Of a DNA stretch of 64,000 nucleotides, positions 54,161 through 64,000 are shown piece after piece (positions within the stretch are counted from its first letter, which is position 1; each line of letters begins with the position of its first letter). Source of the stretch: Toxonevra muliebris (taxonomy: Eukaryota > Arthropoda > Insecta > Diptera > Pallopteridae). The stretch lies in contig CAVNUY010000007.1 in assembly GCA_963691655.1 (NCBI GenBank), positions 62,001 to 126,000 of the forward strand. The letters are read 5' to 3'. Both the position numbers and the translations under genes were made by a program. Under the pieces are notes generated by a model. That model saw nothing but the letters and a program-made list of their open reading frames with translations. It ran no database searches and was not told where the DNA came from.

Positions 54161-55080
54161 GTATAATTACAAACAACGAACAGATCCCAAATATAGCACA
54201 ACAACAACAACTAAAATCGTAAGCTGCAAACAGAAATTCAAATACGTATGTATATTTTGCTTTGATGTCGTTGAAAATGTTGAGTACGGTAATCTTGAGA
54301 TTGTTTCAAATCTTTTTCAAATATTTTTCCCGAATGAATATAAAATTAAAATTTTTTTTAAACAATAAAAATTATGAAAAATGATTCAATTTAATTTTAA
54401 CAAACAACAGTAAAATGAACAAAAGTGTTTCCGCTGCAACTTTAAATTATTTTTAAGTTAAAATGCTTAAGACAAGGGGCCCTGAACCCCAAAAATTAAC
54501 TTCAAACAAAAAAATACTGTATGATATACATACATATATTGTTAGGTGCTTGCATATGATAAATTGAACCATTGACAAACTCCGTTGTTTTGGGGTGTGC
54601 AATTTAAATTATAAATGTCATAAGTGCTTACTAACTTTTTTAAATACCACTTTTTTATTTAGCTGAAAAAATATTTATATTTGTGTGAGGGGTTTCGAAA
54701 TTATCGATGTGCTTTGTGTAAAGTATGGTACGAGCTTTCAAGTGTTTATTTTTTTATTTGTTAATCAATTATAGTATATAATTTATTATGAGTTTTTACC
54801 GTAGAGCGTGATAATTATCGTGTAGGTTAGCGATATGTGTGTGTCGATGCTCTGTCCGTACGGGCTAGACCATAGTATTAGTATTATGTTATGGGTTAGA
54901 CCAGGGGTAACGCTGGGTTGAGGGGAAAGAGAAACTAGTATGTGAGAGGAAATGCGATTTGTTTTGTGTATGTATATGTGTGTGAGTTTGCCCTGCAGTG
55001 GAAAATTGAGTAAAGGTGCAAGTCAATAACACAATAACGCCTTAGAAACGTTGGACACGGAAGTTGAATGCTAGTTAAAC
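54161..55080. other. Possible 5' leader/LTR area of the Gypsy element, unassigned
   Basis: By position it should hold the primer-binding site and 5' LTR of the minus-strand element, but I find no clear primer site and no matching 3' LTR left of 50780. The rest is AT-rich. Confidence 0.35.
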
Positions 55081-55230
55081 ATGTCTGTGTACAGTGACAG
55101 TAACCCTAGGACCAGTGGTGGGAGTGTTGCTAGAGGTAGGAGTCGGCAAAGTCGCGAAGATGAAAGTGAAAAAAGATTGCAATTCACCGCTTTCATGCAA
55201 AATATGGAGTCGTTTGTGAAAAAACTATAA
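55081..55230 (+). CDS. Short Ser/Arg-rich ORF, hypothetical
   Basis: ATG at 55081, stop at 55228-55230, 49 residues: MSVYSDSNPRTSGGSVARGR, then a mixed-charge region RQSREDESEKRLQFTAF ending FVKKL. The composition and isolated position suggest the N-terminus of a retroelement ORF1 or Gag, but no domain is visible. It could be chance. Confidence 0.25.
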   Translation: MSVYSDSNPRTSGGSVARGRSRQSREDESEKRLQFTAFMQNMESFVKKL

Positions 55231-55857
55231 TGAGTCCCTTCTGCACTCGTCACATGATGTGATAACATACTTTACGCATTGTTTTTTATTTTATTATAAA
55301 AGCTTTTTAAATTTTTTATTTCCTCTTTTTAATGAACTTTCTCCGCTTGTTGCACGTCTATGTAAGTATATTCCACAACTGTTTTATTTTTAATTTCTAT
55401 CAATTCACTCCAATAAAAATTTTCTATCAGCCCAGAGTTAAGATTTTATCACATCAAAAGATAGCAAATTTAAACCTCCGAACAGTATGACAGTTTTTTT
55501 TTTTAAGATGGTGGTTGAAAAGCTAAATAAACTCCCAAAAAACGAACAAGAAGATGATAAAATGTTTTATCTAAACTACCTGCACGAAAAAGTAAAATGT
55601 TATGAAAAAGTTTAGCTTTAAAAATAAATAACTATCTTTTTCTTTTGTTTGGTTTTGTGTATGGCAGGAGCAGTAAAAGTGATATTACAGATTATTTACA
55701 ACTCGCTTTAGCGATTGGAAATAATATGAATTTTATCATTTTTTTTTTGTAATAAGTAACCAAGTACGTTTTTGGGGGGAGGGGGAAGGTCGCTCTGCAA
55801 CCCCAGAACTGATTTTTGTAGTTTTTCCATCTATCATTACTTCATTATTTTCTCCCC
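55231..55857. other. Unassigned sequence
   Basis: No gene or repeat is recognised. There is a short purine run (55778-55790). It precedes a 5'-truncated LINE. Confidence 0.4.
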
Positions 55858-56680
55858 ATAGAGGTCTTGCCCTCTTTATAAATCAGGAAGTTGCACACCA
55901 GTGCCAAGAACAACTCTACATGACGGATGCTGAGTTTAGCTCCATGTGGGTTAAACTCAACATCCAGTCACATTTGCTGCACTTCTGTTTTCTTTATAGA
56001 AGGCCGAATTCAAATAGGAATCTTACTTTTAATAAGTTAGATTTCCTTTCTGATTCGATTGCTTCTATTTTGCAAACATTTCCGTGCAGTGAAATTGTTG
56101 TTGCTGGAGACTTTAATGTTCAAAATTCAAATTGGCTACGCCATTCGAGCCACACAACACCCGAAGGCTTATATGTTGAGCTTTTTGCCGTGTCAAACTG
56201 TCTGACTCAATTAGTGACTGAACCGACGTATCGTAGGGCAAGCGCATAATATCCTTGTCCTGTTTCTTACTTCCCATCATGACAAATATGACGTAAGTAT
56301 CCACGCACTTCTTGGAAATTCGGACCATTTTAGCATCCTTTCCGTATTCTAGAATCCATAACACTTTGCCAATAGCCCCAAAGCAATTAATATGGCTTTA
56401 ATGGGAAGGAAAATTGGAGTGGTCTTAATAAATTTTTCAACCACTTCAATTGGAAATTGTGCTTTCTCGATAAAAGCATAGAAGCTAGTGCTAAAATGGT
56501 AGAAGAAATTATTTTATTAGGAATGCGATCTTTCATTCCAAATAAAATGGTTAGCATTAAACCAAAAGATAACTCGTGGTTTAATGTGACTTGCAGATCA
56601 GCAGTCAGGCCCAAAGAGGTTGCTTTCAGGAACTGGCAATCAAACAAGAATGCTAATACTGCCACTTACTCATTTCATTT
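55858..56680 (+). pseudogene. LINE (Jockey/CR1 group) endonuclease, first part
   Basis: The plus strand starts GLALFINQEVAHQCQEQLYM, SSMWVKLNI, LHFCFLYRRPNSN, then EIVVAGDFNVQNSNWLRHSS (the GDFN catalytic motif of the endonuclease) and LYVELFAVSNCLTQLVTEPT. After frame breaks come LLGNSDHFSIL (SDH motif), then WNWKLCFLDKS-like linker and NSWFNVTCRSAVRPKEVAFR. The element is cut at about 56680 and resumes near 58755. Its N-terminus and ORF1 are missing. Confidence 0.85.
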
Positions 56681-56762
56681 TGTACCAATATTTACAAAAA
56701 AATTTACCAAATGGGGGGAAAATGTACCAATATAATAAATAACATCAAATGTTATTTATTAA

Positions 56763-57482
56763 GGATGTAGTCTGGTGTTCGAGTTTCAAAAAACCAATTT
56801 TTTTTTTTAAATTGATTTCGAAAGTACAATATATTGAAAGTATACTGTAAAAAATTCAGACCAAATCTCAAAATATTAACGAAGTTATAGCTCATAGTCG
56901 AGAGCGCCTGTCGTGAAAACTTTATCTGTTGTTAAAACTTAAAAAGCGTTTTTCTCGAAACAACGTTTTTTCGACCGCCTCAGAGGTCTGAGAGAATTCT
57001 ATAGAACCGATTGGGCTTAACTTTTAATGTGTTATTTTACACGCCAATGGTTCTCGCTGGTAGTAGAATTGTTTATTTTTAATCATTATTTCCTATTTTT
57101 TACAACGATTTTCAACAAAAAATAACGCGATTTAAAAAAAAAAAATGGAAGCTCACCATTTTGTTATTTTTATTCCAAATGTCTAAATCTACTACTTGCT
57201 AGAATGACAAACCTACAGAACAATAATCTATTTAAATTTTTTGTTTAAGAAGACTTCAAGTACTGTAATCACCTGGGCCAGCCCCACACCTTTTTTTAGG
57301 TGCCCACTTTTGACTTAAAAAACACTACAAAAATATCGTAAAACAAACTCGAAAAAAAATTTGTTTGTACAGTTTAAGATGTCAATAATAACATTTAAAA
57401 AAAATGAAATGATTGCATTTTATTTTGTTATAATAAAAAACTCCCGAAATAACCTTAAAAATTAAGCCGGAACACTACATCC
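56763..57482. mobile_element. TTAA-flanked MITE (piggyBac-type target)
   Basis: The ends GGATGTAGTCTGG (56763) and ...ACACTACATCC (to 57482) are inverse over 9 bases and then diverge. TTAA lies immediately outside each end (56759-56762, 57483-57486), as in piggyBac insertions. The 720-bp interior has no transposase. A word GCGTTTTTCTCGAA at about 56946 recurs near 60571, hinting at a related relic there. Confidence 0.75.
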
Positions 57483-57736
57483 TTAATAAAAAGTAACACA
57501 CTAATTGAAATTTATTTTGTATTTTAAAAATAGTATTGATATATTTATATATTATATTATATATATTATATTTAAATTTTAACTTTTTCAACAAAAAATA
57601 TTAAGGATTGAGATTGGAAAAATCTTAACACACGTTTTACCTAATAATTTTTTTTGGGTGTAAAATTTAAAAATTTCTTTGATCTAGTTATTTTTGAAAA
57701 ATATGTCATTTTTAATGACAAACATGTTGATTTATT

Positions 57737-58662
57737 GTGAGTTTGATCAAAATGTGTGAAGAAATAGACGTACGTCTTAAAATTATTAAAAATTTAAAAA
57801 AAAATCCAAATTGGTCCTACAAAAAATTGGCCAAAGAATTGCAGGTCTGCCGTCAAACTGTTTCCAATGTTATTAAACAGTTTCAGGAGAATTTGACCAT
57901 CGATAGGAAATCTGGTTCGGGAAGAAAACAAGGGCCACATGATATTGGGAAAGCCAAGAAAATAGAAAGCATATTGAAAAGATCTCCAAACACACCTGGT
58001 AAAAAAGCTGCCCGGTTAGCCCTGTGCTCTGACTATTTGGTGCGAAAAGTTTGACTTTAACAATGCAGGTTTCAAAACAATCAAAGTCAAAAAGTTCCAC
58101 ACAGGAATGCTGCAAAAAAATTTAGACGCCAAAAGTAGGGCTCGGAAATTATAATCGAATTTCATACAAAAATATTCATGTTGTATAATGGACGACGAAA
58201 CGTATGCACTGGCAGATTTTACGCAGCTTCCGGGTCAAAATTGCAATTGCGGCATAAGAAGCAAGACATTTGTTACAGTGGGCTCTATAAATACCGAAAT
58301 ATACATCAAAGAATGTTTGAAAAAAGACATCTTCCTTTCATAAGAGAGCACAATGTGTCCACATATTTTTGGCCGGTTTGGCATCATTTCACTATGGCAA
58401 GAAAGCTCTGGAGTGGTACCAAAGTAATAACATAGTTTTTGTACCAAGAGAGGCCAATCGTCCAAATTGTCCGGTGCTGAGGCCAGTGGAGAGATATTGG
58501 GCTCTTGTGAAAAGAAACTTAAAGAGCACAAAAAATGTGTTCCAAAATACCGAAGATTTTAAAAGTAGATGGGCAAGCTGTTCCAAAAAAGTGTCTGAAA
58601 CAACTATCAAATCTGTAATGGTGGTTAGATTTATAAAAGTTATATTTTTCTGTAGTTTGTAA
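57737..58662 (+). pseudogene. DD37E-type Tc1/mariner transposase relic
   Basis: The Met at 57752 (or 57737) starts MCEEIDVRLKIIKNLKKNPN, with the helix-turn-helix WSYKKLAKELQVCRQTVSNV and a GSGRK hook. It stops at 58052, and after breaks continues with MDDETYALADFTQLPG (first catalytic Asp), TEIYIKECL, then LASFHYGKKALEWYQSNNIV and NCPVLRPVERYW (catalytic Glu). The spacing from the expected second Asp to this Glu is 37 residues, the pattern of the insect DD37E family. The second Asp codon itself is hit: the frame reads FWPVW before a one-base shift leads into LASF. Terminal repeats were not identified. Confidence 0.85.
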
Positions 58663-58754
58663 AATATTATCAATTAAATAAAAAAAAAATTAAAGCTCTA
58701 AGATCAACCGTTTAAAAATTATTGAATTTTATATATGTTAAGATTTCACTCCTT

Positions 58755-60300
58755 ATTATAAAAGCTAACTTTGCCTACAGAATGTACCAAATTTTAAAAA
58801 ACATGTACCAATGTACCAAACGCAGAAAAATAGAAAAAAATATACCAGTTTTGGTAGAATTGTACCAAAGTGGCAACCGTGACTTTTGGTCATTTGTAAA
58901 GAGAGTAAAGAACCAAACGACGTCGTCAATTTCAACTCTTTTTATAGGTAATCGCCTCGTCACTAGCTCGGTTGATAAAGCGAATCTATTTGGAAAGGAT
59001 TTTATCGAGGCTGTATCTTGTGCTATGCCTGAGATACACTTTCGAACACGTGTAGTTAAAAGTGTGCTTGCGAATCTCGACATTAATAAGGCTTCGCGAC
59101 CCGATGGGATTCCAGCCCATATATTACGAGCATGCTCGTCAACACTAGCGCGACCGTTACGCAATCTTTTTAACATTTCATACACTGCAGGTGTATTTCC
59201 GTCTTGTTGGAAAGTTGCAACGTTCAACCTATTCCTAAAAATGGCCAGACTACGGACCCTACGAATTACCGCCCCATCGCAATTTGTTCTACACTGGCCA
59301 AGGTCATGGAAAATGTAGCAAACTTTCACTTGGTCAAATATTTAGAGCGAAATGAGTTGCTTAATGACCGCCAATACGGTTTACGCCGTAATCGCTCAAT
59401 GGGCTATCTCATGGCGGTTCTCACCGAGAACTGGAACCATAGTGTCCATGGCTTAGGTGAGAGCAAAGCGGTTGCTCTGGATATTTCAAAGGCGTTTGAC
59501 CGAGTGTGGCACAAAGCACTAGTGTCAAAACTGATTGCGTATGGGGTCGGCAATAACTTCACCCGATGGATCACGAGTTTTCTAAGTGACCGCTCTATCC
59601 GTGTTGTGATAGATGGTGTTACTTCGGAGGCTCGGGCCATTAATGCTGGAGTGCTGCAGGGCTCGGTCCTCTCCCCAGCCCTTTTCCTTATCTTTATCAA
59701 TAATCTGCTGTCATTGACTAGGAATCGCTTTCACTCCTTTGCAGATGACAGCACCATTTGTCATTCATACACCTGCTCAAAACGCCCTAACTCTTTAGAG
59801 ATTGAGAGTAAACGGCATGCTATGAATGGCTCACCCAATAATGATCTCTAATAAATCTCTGAGTGGGGTCTCACGAACAGAGTTGAATTCAACTCGCGTA
59901 AAACCCAATGTTGTTTGTTATCTCACAAACGAGTGCCCCAACCCTCTGTTAACCCCCTGGATATGGGTGGGGTGATTATTGCGGAGTCAAAAACTCATGA
60001 TGTTCGGGACATGTCTATCCAATGTGACGTTCGTTGGAATAATCATATCTTTGATGTGTCGAAAGAAGCAGCCAAGTGCCTCGGCTTTCTAAAGCGGTAT
60101 AAGAAATACTTCACTCCGTTTGATCTCCGCATGAACTACACCACCTGCAACCGTTTTTCCTGACTTTTACGACATTTCCAAATTTAAAACAAACGTTTAT
60201 AACTTTTTCTCCCTCTTTCCTCCTACCACTAATCAATCTTCATTCCTCAATCAACACAATGCTTTGCATTCATAGGGGTACCCCCTGAGTGTTAATTGCT
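58755..60300 (+). pseudogene. LINE (Jockey/CR1 group) reverse transcriptase, second part
   Basis: It resumes with IIKANFAYR and, after a TGTACCAA-rich stretch, GNRDFWSFVKRVKNQTTSSI. RT blocks: NKASRPDGIPAHILRACSS, then PTNYRPIAICSTLAKVMENV, ERNELLNDRQYGLRRNRS, ALDISKAFDRVWHKALVSKL, NAGVLQGSVLSPALFLIFIN and HSFADDSTICHSY (catalytic FADD intact). After it come VRWNNHIFDVSKEAAKCLGF and LRMNYTT, then a deletion to FPDFYDISKFKTNVYNFFSL. The 3' end has an A-run at 60301-60310. There are frame breaks at about 59215 and 59850. Confidence 0.9.
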
Positions 60301-60310
60301 TAAAAAAAAA

Positions 60311-60679
60311 ACAAATCGGCATCCTGGTGAAATCGCAGGCCGATTTGAATTTTTTTTCTAACTTTTCTTTTACTAAATTGAAGGGATATAAGTCTAAAGG
60401 GTCTAAGTACCAAAAACATTGAACGGGAATACCATATAAAGTTTAAATTAAGGTTTATATATTCAAAAATATGTGTACAAAATTTCAAGTGAAAATTCCA
60501 AAAATTGCTTGAGTTACAGCCATTTTAGTGATAGTAGTAGACTGAAAATTTAATGGACTAAAAACTTTAAACGCGTTTTTCTCGAAGCGATTTTTTTCGA
60601 ACTGGTCGCATCGATAACTCGATCAAATATTAACCGATTTTCAATTTTGTTCGTCTTTGCAGCGTCATCGTGTTATAGT
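60311..60679. other. Unassigned sequence between LINE end and repeat B
   Basis: Non-coding. The stretch AACGCGTTTTTCTCGAAGCG near 60570 resembles part of the TTAA-flanked MITE interior (56946), suggesting a diverged relative. Confidence 0.4.
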
Positions 60680-62116
60680 ACTTGTGTATGGCTGAGCGTG
60701 CATGCTAGTTGAAACCTGGTCTAAGCTCGCCGGATCGGGATGGGTGGTGCTAGCCATTTAATTCACAAATGCCATGACGATAAAAATATAATTCATGCAT
60801 ATTTCAAAAACAAACAAAAAAAAATCTCAGACCGGACAAAAAAAACCCCTTTTGAGTACCCAAAAAAAAAATGATTGACAGACGGACTAAAATTATAAAC
60901 TTTATCAAATGCAAAACCCAAACTTGAGAAGCATTTTAGCAATTACACGCTTCTCTTCTCTCCCCTACCCAACCATTCGAGAGATACTGTATCTCATCTC
61001 CATGCCCAACCAAAATTAAAGAACTAAGGCTCACATCATTATCTCACATTATTTAATTAGTTACAATTTATTCATTTCACATAAAAAATTTCATTTTAAT
61101 AAATTCCATAGCATAGATAGAAAAATCCATTTAATTTTTATAATAACCCAAAAAAAAATGTAGCAATCGAAATACTATAATTTTGTTTAGTGCAAACACG
61201 CGGTAACCCTATAATCCGACCTTGCAAAACAAATATCAGTATCAAAAAAAAGAAATAACATATTTATACAAATAAAAAAACGGATCTTAAAAGAAAGAGA
61301 GTAGCATCAAAGTAAAGAGTAATAAGTAAATCTATGATAGGAGAAAGTGATCAAAATCACTTACATGGTGAAAAGCTACGATCGATGTCAGCAGGCGCCT
61401 GATGAGCTGCGTCGGTGGTTAATTGGATTTTACCTATTTACAAAAACAAATCCTTACGCTCAATTTAGGTGGTTAATAATTTCTCCTATTAAATAGATAT
61501 TCCTATTCTTATTTATTTTTCCACCTTTTTTTTTTGTTGGTGCTCTCTCTAAGCAAAAATAAAAATGACACACACTTAGCAGTGGCGGTGTAAAAATAAA
61601 TATTTCGATTGCACCTTAAATTTTAGATTTAGTTTTAGATTTCTTTTTTTCACTTTTTGTTGTTTTAGAATTTTAAACAGTTTTATAAAAAAAAATAAGT
61701 AGTATAACAAAATTAAACTTATACTAGGTAGATTTAAGATTTATGTTAGAAATTTAATAATAAAGTAGATTTAAGACTTAGTTAGAAATTTAATAAATGT
61801 TTAGGTAAATTTAAGATTTTGTTAGAAATTCAATAATTTTTAGGTAGATTTAAAACCCTCTTTTTTTTGTTTTTCAGTATTATAGTAGAATGACTTGATT
61901 GGAAGCACGTTGAAGCGTCACGTGTTGCTACAAAACATAGCTAATCTTGTAGAGATTTAGATTTAGATGGATTCAGTAGGATTGATGAATGACCGTACTA
62001 CTGGAGATTGTATTGAGTTGTATTTTTATCAAGTTTTATAACTGGAAATCTTAGGTTTTTATAAATTAATGATTAGATACTGCACATATATAAAATTACT
62101 AGCAAAATCTCACCTT
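60680..62116 (-). repeat. Repeat copy B, inverted relative to 9295-10622
   Basis: On the plus strand it begins ACTTGTGTATGGCTGAGCG, like copy A read in reverse. It then matches A in blocks (60680-60830; 61075-61170; 61440-62116), including ACGCTTAGCAGTGGCGG-like words (61580) and the tandem ~40-bp units (about 61725-61850). The block 61180-61440 is missing from A. Non-coding. The class is unknown; it could be an LTR-type or large non-autonomous element. Confidence 0.75.
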
Positions 62117-62569
62117 GTGAAAAAAAAACAACGTAATCAAAAACTGGCTGGTATATTAGCTAAAAAGTTATGTAACCGCTTAGACTTTTCTGGTGATGTA
62201 TCACACCACGAAGAACTTCGTTTTACATCAGCTGTAATATATGTGGACGCGCAATCAATTATTTAATTATTCAACTTTTAATTTATTCAAAATGTGTAAA
62301 ATGAAATACAAAAAAGAGTACTAAATTAAATTACACAGTGTGACAAAAAACTAAAATTTGAATATACTTTTTTCGAGATTTGCACCTGTCGTAGGACTAG
62401 TCAAGTAGAAAAAAACTGCATACTCAGAATTTTTAATTGAGCCTCAAAATCTGGACTTAGGGCCGAAAAACCGATTTTTGATAGGTAAAAGCGTATACTT
62501 GCCCATCACTTTATTGTAATTTGGTTAGATTCTTTTGAAGAATGGTTGTTGCCGAGATTGCCACGATGT
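62117..62569. other. Unassigned sequence
   Basis: A weak frame at 62069-62266 has no recognised motif. Otherwise AT-rich, non-coding. Confidence 0.4.
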
Positions 62570-63660
62570 TTGTTTTGGTATAGTTTTCTGCATTAACTCG
62601 CGAAGGTCTTTAACAAATTCGCTTTGCTAATGATGTATCGGCACTGTTGTTAGCAAATCCGGTGACAGATGTAGCGTGGTGCCGTGAACTAATTCAAAAG
62701 GCGCTACTCTAACGGCTTCCTTAATCGTAGAACTTAATTTTAGGAGAATTAAAGGGAGGCTCTTTAATCAGTTGGTGGTGTTGTTGCAATTAATCGCTTG
62801 CTTTCAATGTTCGTTGGAAACGTTCAACGATCCCATTTGATTGTGGGTGATACGCCGTTGTCATCGTGTGATTAGTGCCCTTGCACTTACACAATTCGGA
62901 AAAAATTGTAGGTGTAAATTGTCGGCCTTGATCGGAAGTGATCTAAGCTGGCGTACCAAAACGTGTAATCCATCCCTGTAAGAGCCCTCTGACACAGCTT
63001 ACAGCAGTCATATGAAGCATTGGTATGGCTTCTGGCCATCTCGTGTAGCGGTCACTGATAATGAACAAGTATCGATTGTCTTCTGATAGAGGGAAGGGTC
63101 GAAGAACGTCAATATTGATAGATGAAAATCTTTTGAAATGTATTCGCATCTCTTTTGTAATGAACGGCCGAACGCGGTTGTGGGATACATCGCAATGCAT
63201 TGGCTTACTTAATAATGGAAAATGATAAGGTGTTAATTGAAGTGACACTCTCTTGTTACCTGAGATTATTTGTTATAGTTCGCTTTCGATTCCTGCGCAT
63301 CTGCGAGCGATGGAAATAAATTTTTATTTGCGTCAATGACTTCGATACGACTCAGTAGATCTGCGGCATGGATGTCATCGCTTTTAATATATGGAATGTC
63401 GGTGGTGAATTGACTAACGTATGACAAATAGTTCACTTGCCGAAGTGATGATTTTTCTGGACGTTGCTTAAACGCGAAAACAATGGGCTTGTGGTTCGTT
63501 TGGATGTATGTAAATCGATTAATGCGTCGTCCTCAAAGGAGCCGTTAGCTAACTGTTTCATTTCGTGTAACAGTTCGACTGGTATCTGACTCAACCTCGT
63601 AGTGGCAAAATGACTAGTTTTCAGGAGACAAAAAAAACTAAATTGTTCATCCACTGTAAA
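62570..63660 (-). pseudogene. Ty3/Gypsy RNase H-integrase relic
   Basis: Minus strand in order: PIVFAFKQRPEKSSLRQVNY, LSYVSQFTTDIPYIKSDD and IHAADLLSRIEVI (RNase H end, usual NVVADALSR), then SINIDVLRPFPLSEDNRYLF (first integrase Asp), ISDRYTRWPEAIPM, SDQGRQFTPTIFSELC (second Asp), TTAYHPQSNGIVERFQRTLK (Glu), and decayed C-terminal remains to about 62570. A stop (TAG) follows FGTPA at 62943. This is a different lineage from the 50.8-54.2-kb Gypsy element (HPQSNG versus HPESNP). LTRs are not seen. Confidence 0.85.
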
Positions 63661-64000
63661 AAAATGTAACCATCTGTTTTTTAATTTTAGAAAAAAGAGT
63701 ATTTTATGGTATAGTTTAATAAGAAATACAATAATATTTACATATTATATAGTATTAAGTTGACTTTAAGTAAAATAATATTTTATGTGGACTTACGAGG
63801 TTTTAATTCTTTCCGGATTGAGTGCTGCTCTCAATCAAACCTGGTTTAAATGAACTAATATCAAAGTATTTTATAGAATTGGTAGATAAAAACGAAGTTA
63901 CTAATTTTAAACGTTTAGTTACTAATACTTAGAACCAAAAAAACAAAAAGTACATAAATTACAATTGTAGCCTCCAATACAAATTATTTGTTAAATTTAC
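63661..64000. other. Window end, nothing recognised
   Basis: AT-rich non-coding sequence. The upstream RT and gag of the relic to its left would be expected here but no motif is visible. Confidence 0.4.

Overview
The window is AT-rich eukaryotic DNA, most likely from a fly (Diptera; a tephritid or similar higher fly). The grounds are long A/T runs, a GTAAGT donor and a TTACAG acceptor around a very long intron, CAG/CAA/AAT codon runs in the one host-like gene, and a crowd of insect-type transposons (BEL/Pao, Ty3/Gypsy, CR1/Jockey/I-type LINEs, Tc1, mariner, DD37E, Helitron, SINE, MITEs). No rRNA, CRISPR, operon or prokaryotic gene was seen. The species is an inference.

Host gene. One low-complexity protein gene appears to run left to right. 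A 5'-open exon covers 1-683 and a last exon covers 26267-27087, with a 25.6-kb intron between them. Both exons need a one-base frame correction to read through. I do not recognise the product. The intron is packed with repeats: LINE scraps (0.9, 4.4 and 14.5 kb), a 0.39-kb MITE (3.1 kb), a 164-bp tandem duplication (4.8 kb), a tRNA-headed SINE with 13-bp target duplications (6.7-7.0 kb), a BEL/Pao element split by a 1.9-kb repeat (7.8-12.5 kb), a MITE family present four times (12.6-18.5 kb), and a Ty3/Gypsy element with an intact Gag-protease ORF inserted in a palindromic MITE (21.9-25.2 kb).

27-33 kb. A 358-bp tandem repeat carries a 3.25-kb Helitron. A neighbouring repeat unit preserves the empty insertion site, so both Helitron ends can be placed to the base. 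33-40.6 kb: a broken CR1-like LINE (PHD-finger ORF1, endonuclease, reverse transcriptase) is interrupted by a minus-strand BEL/Pao element with both LTRs and a 5-bp target duplication. 42-50.6 kb: more copies of that LINE (one with its parts in the wrong order), a mariner stub, an I/R1-type LINE, a Tc1 element with double-repeat ends and an internal 546-bp duplication, and another LINE tail.

50.8-64 kb. A minus-strand Ty3/Gypsy element has gag-protease, RT and an RNase H-integrase join created by deletion. It is followed by a LINE cut by a TTAA-flanked MITE and a DD37E transposon, then by an inverted copy of the 9-10.6-kb repeat, and finally by a decayed Ty3/Gypsy RNase H-integrase piece.

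Nearly every coding stretch outside the host gene is a transposon relic with frameshifts, stops or lost catalytic residues. Exceptions are the open Gag-protease frame at 23.5 kb and long open stretches of the Gypsy element at 51-54 kb. I found no convincing new multi-gene system. The most informative structures are the Helitron with its empty site, the nested insertions whose order can be read, the SINE, and the inverted repeat pair 50 kb apart.
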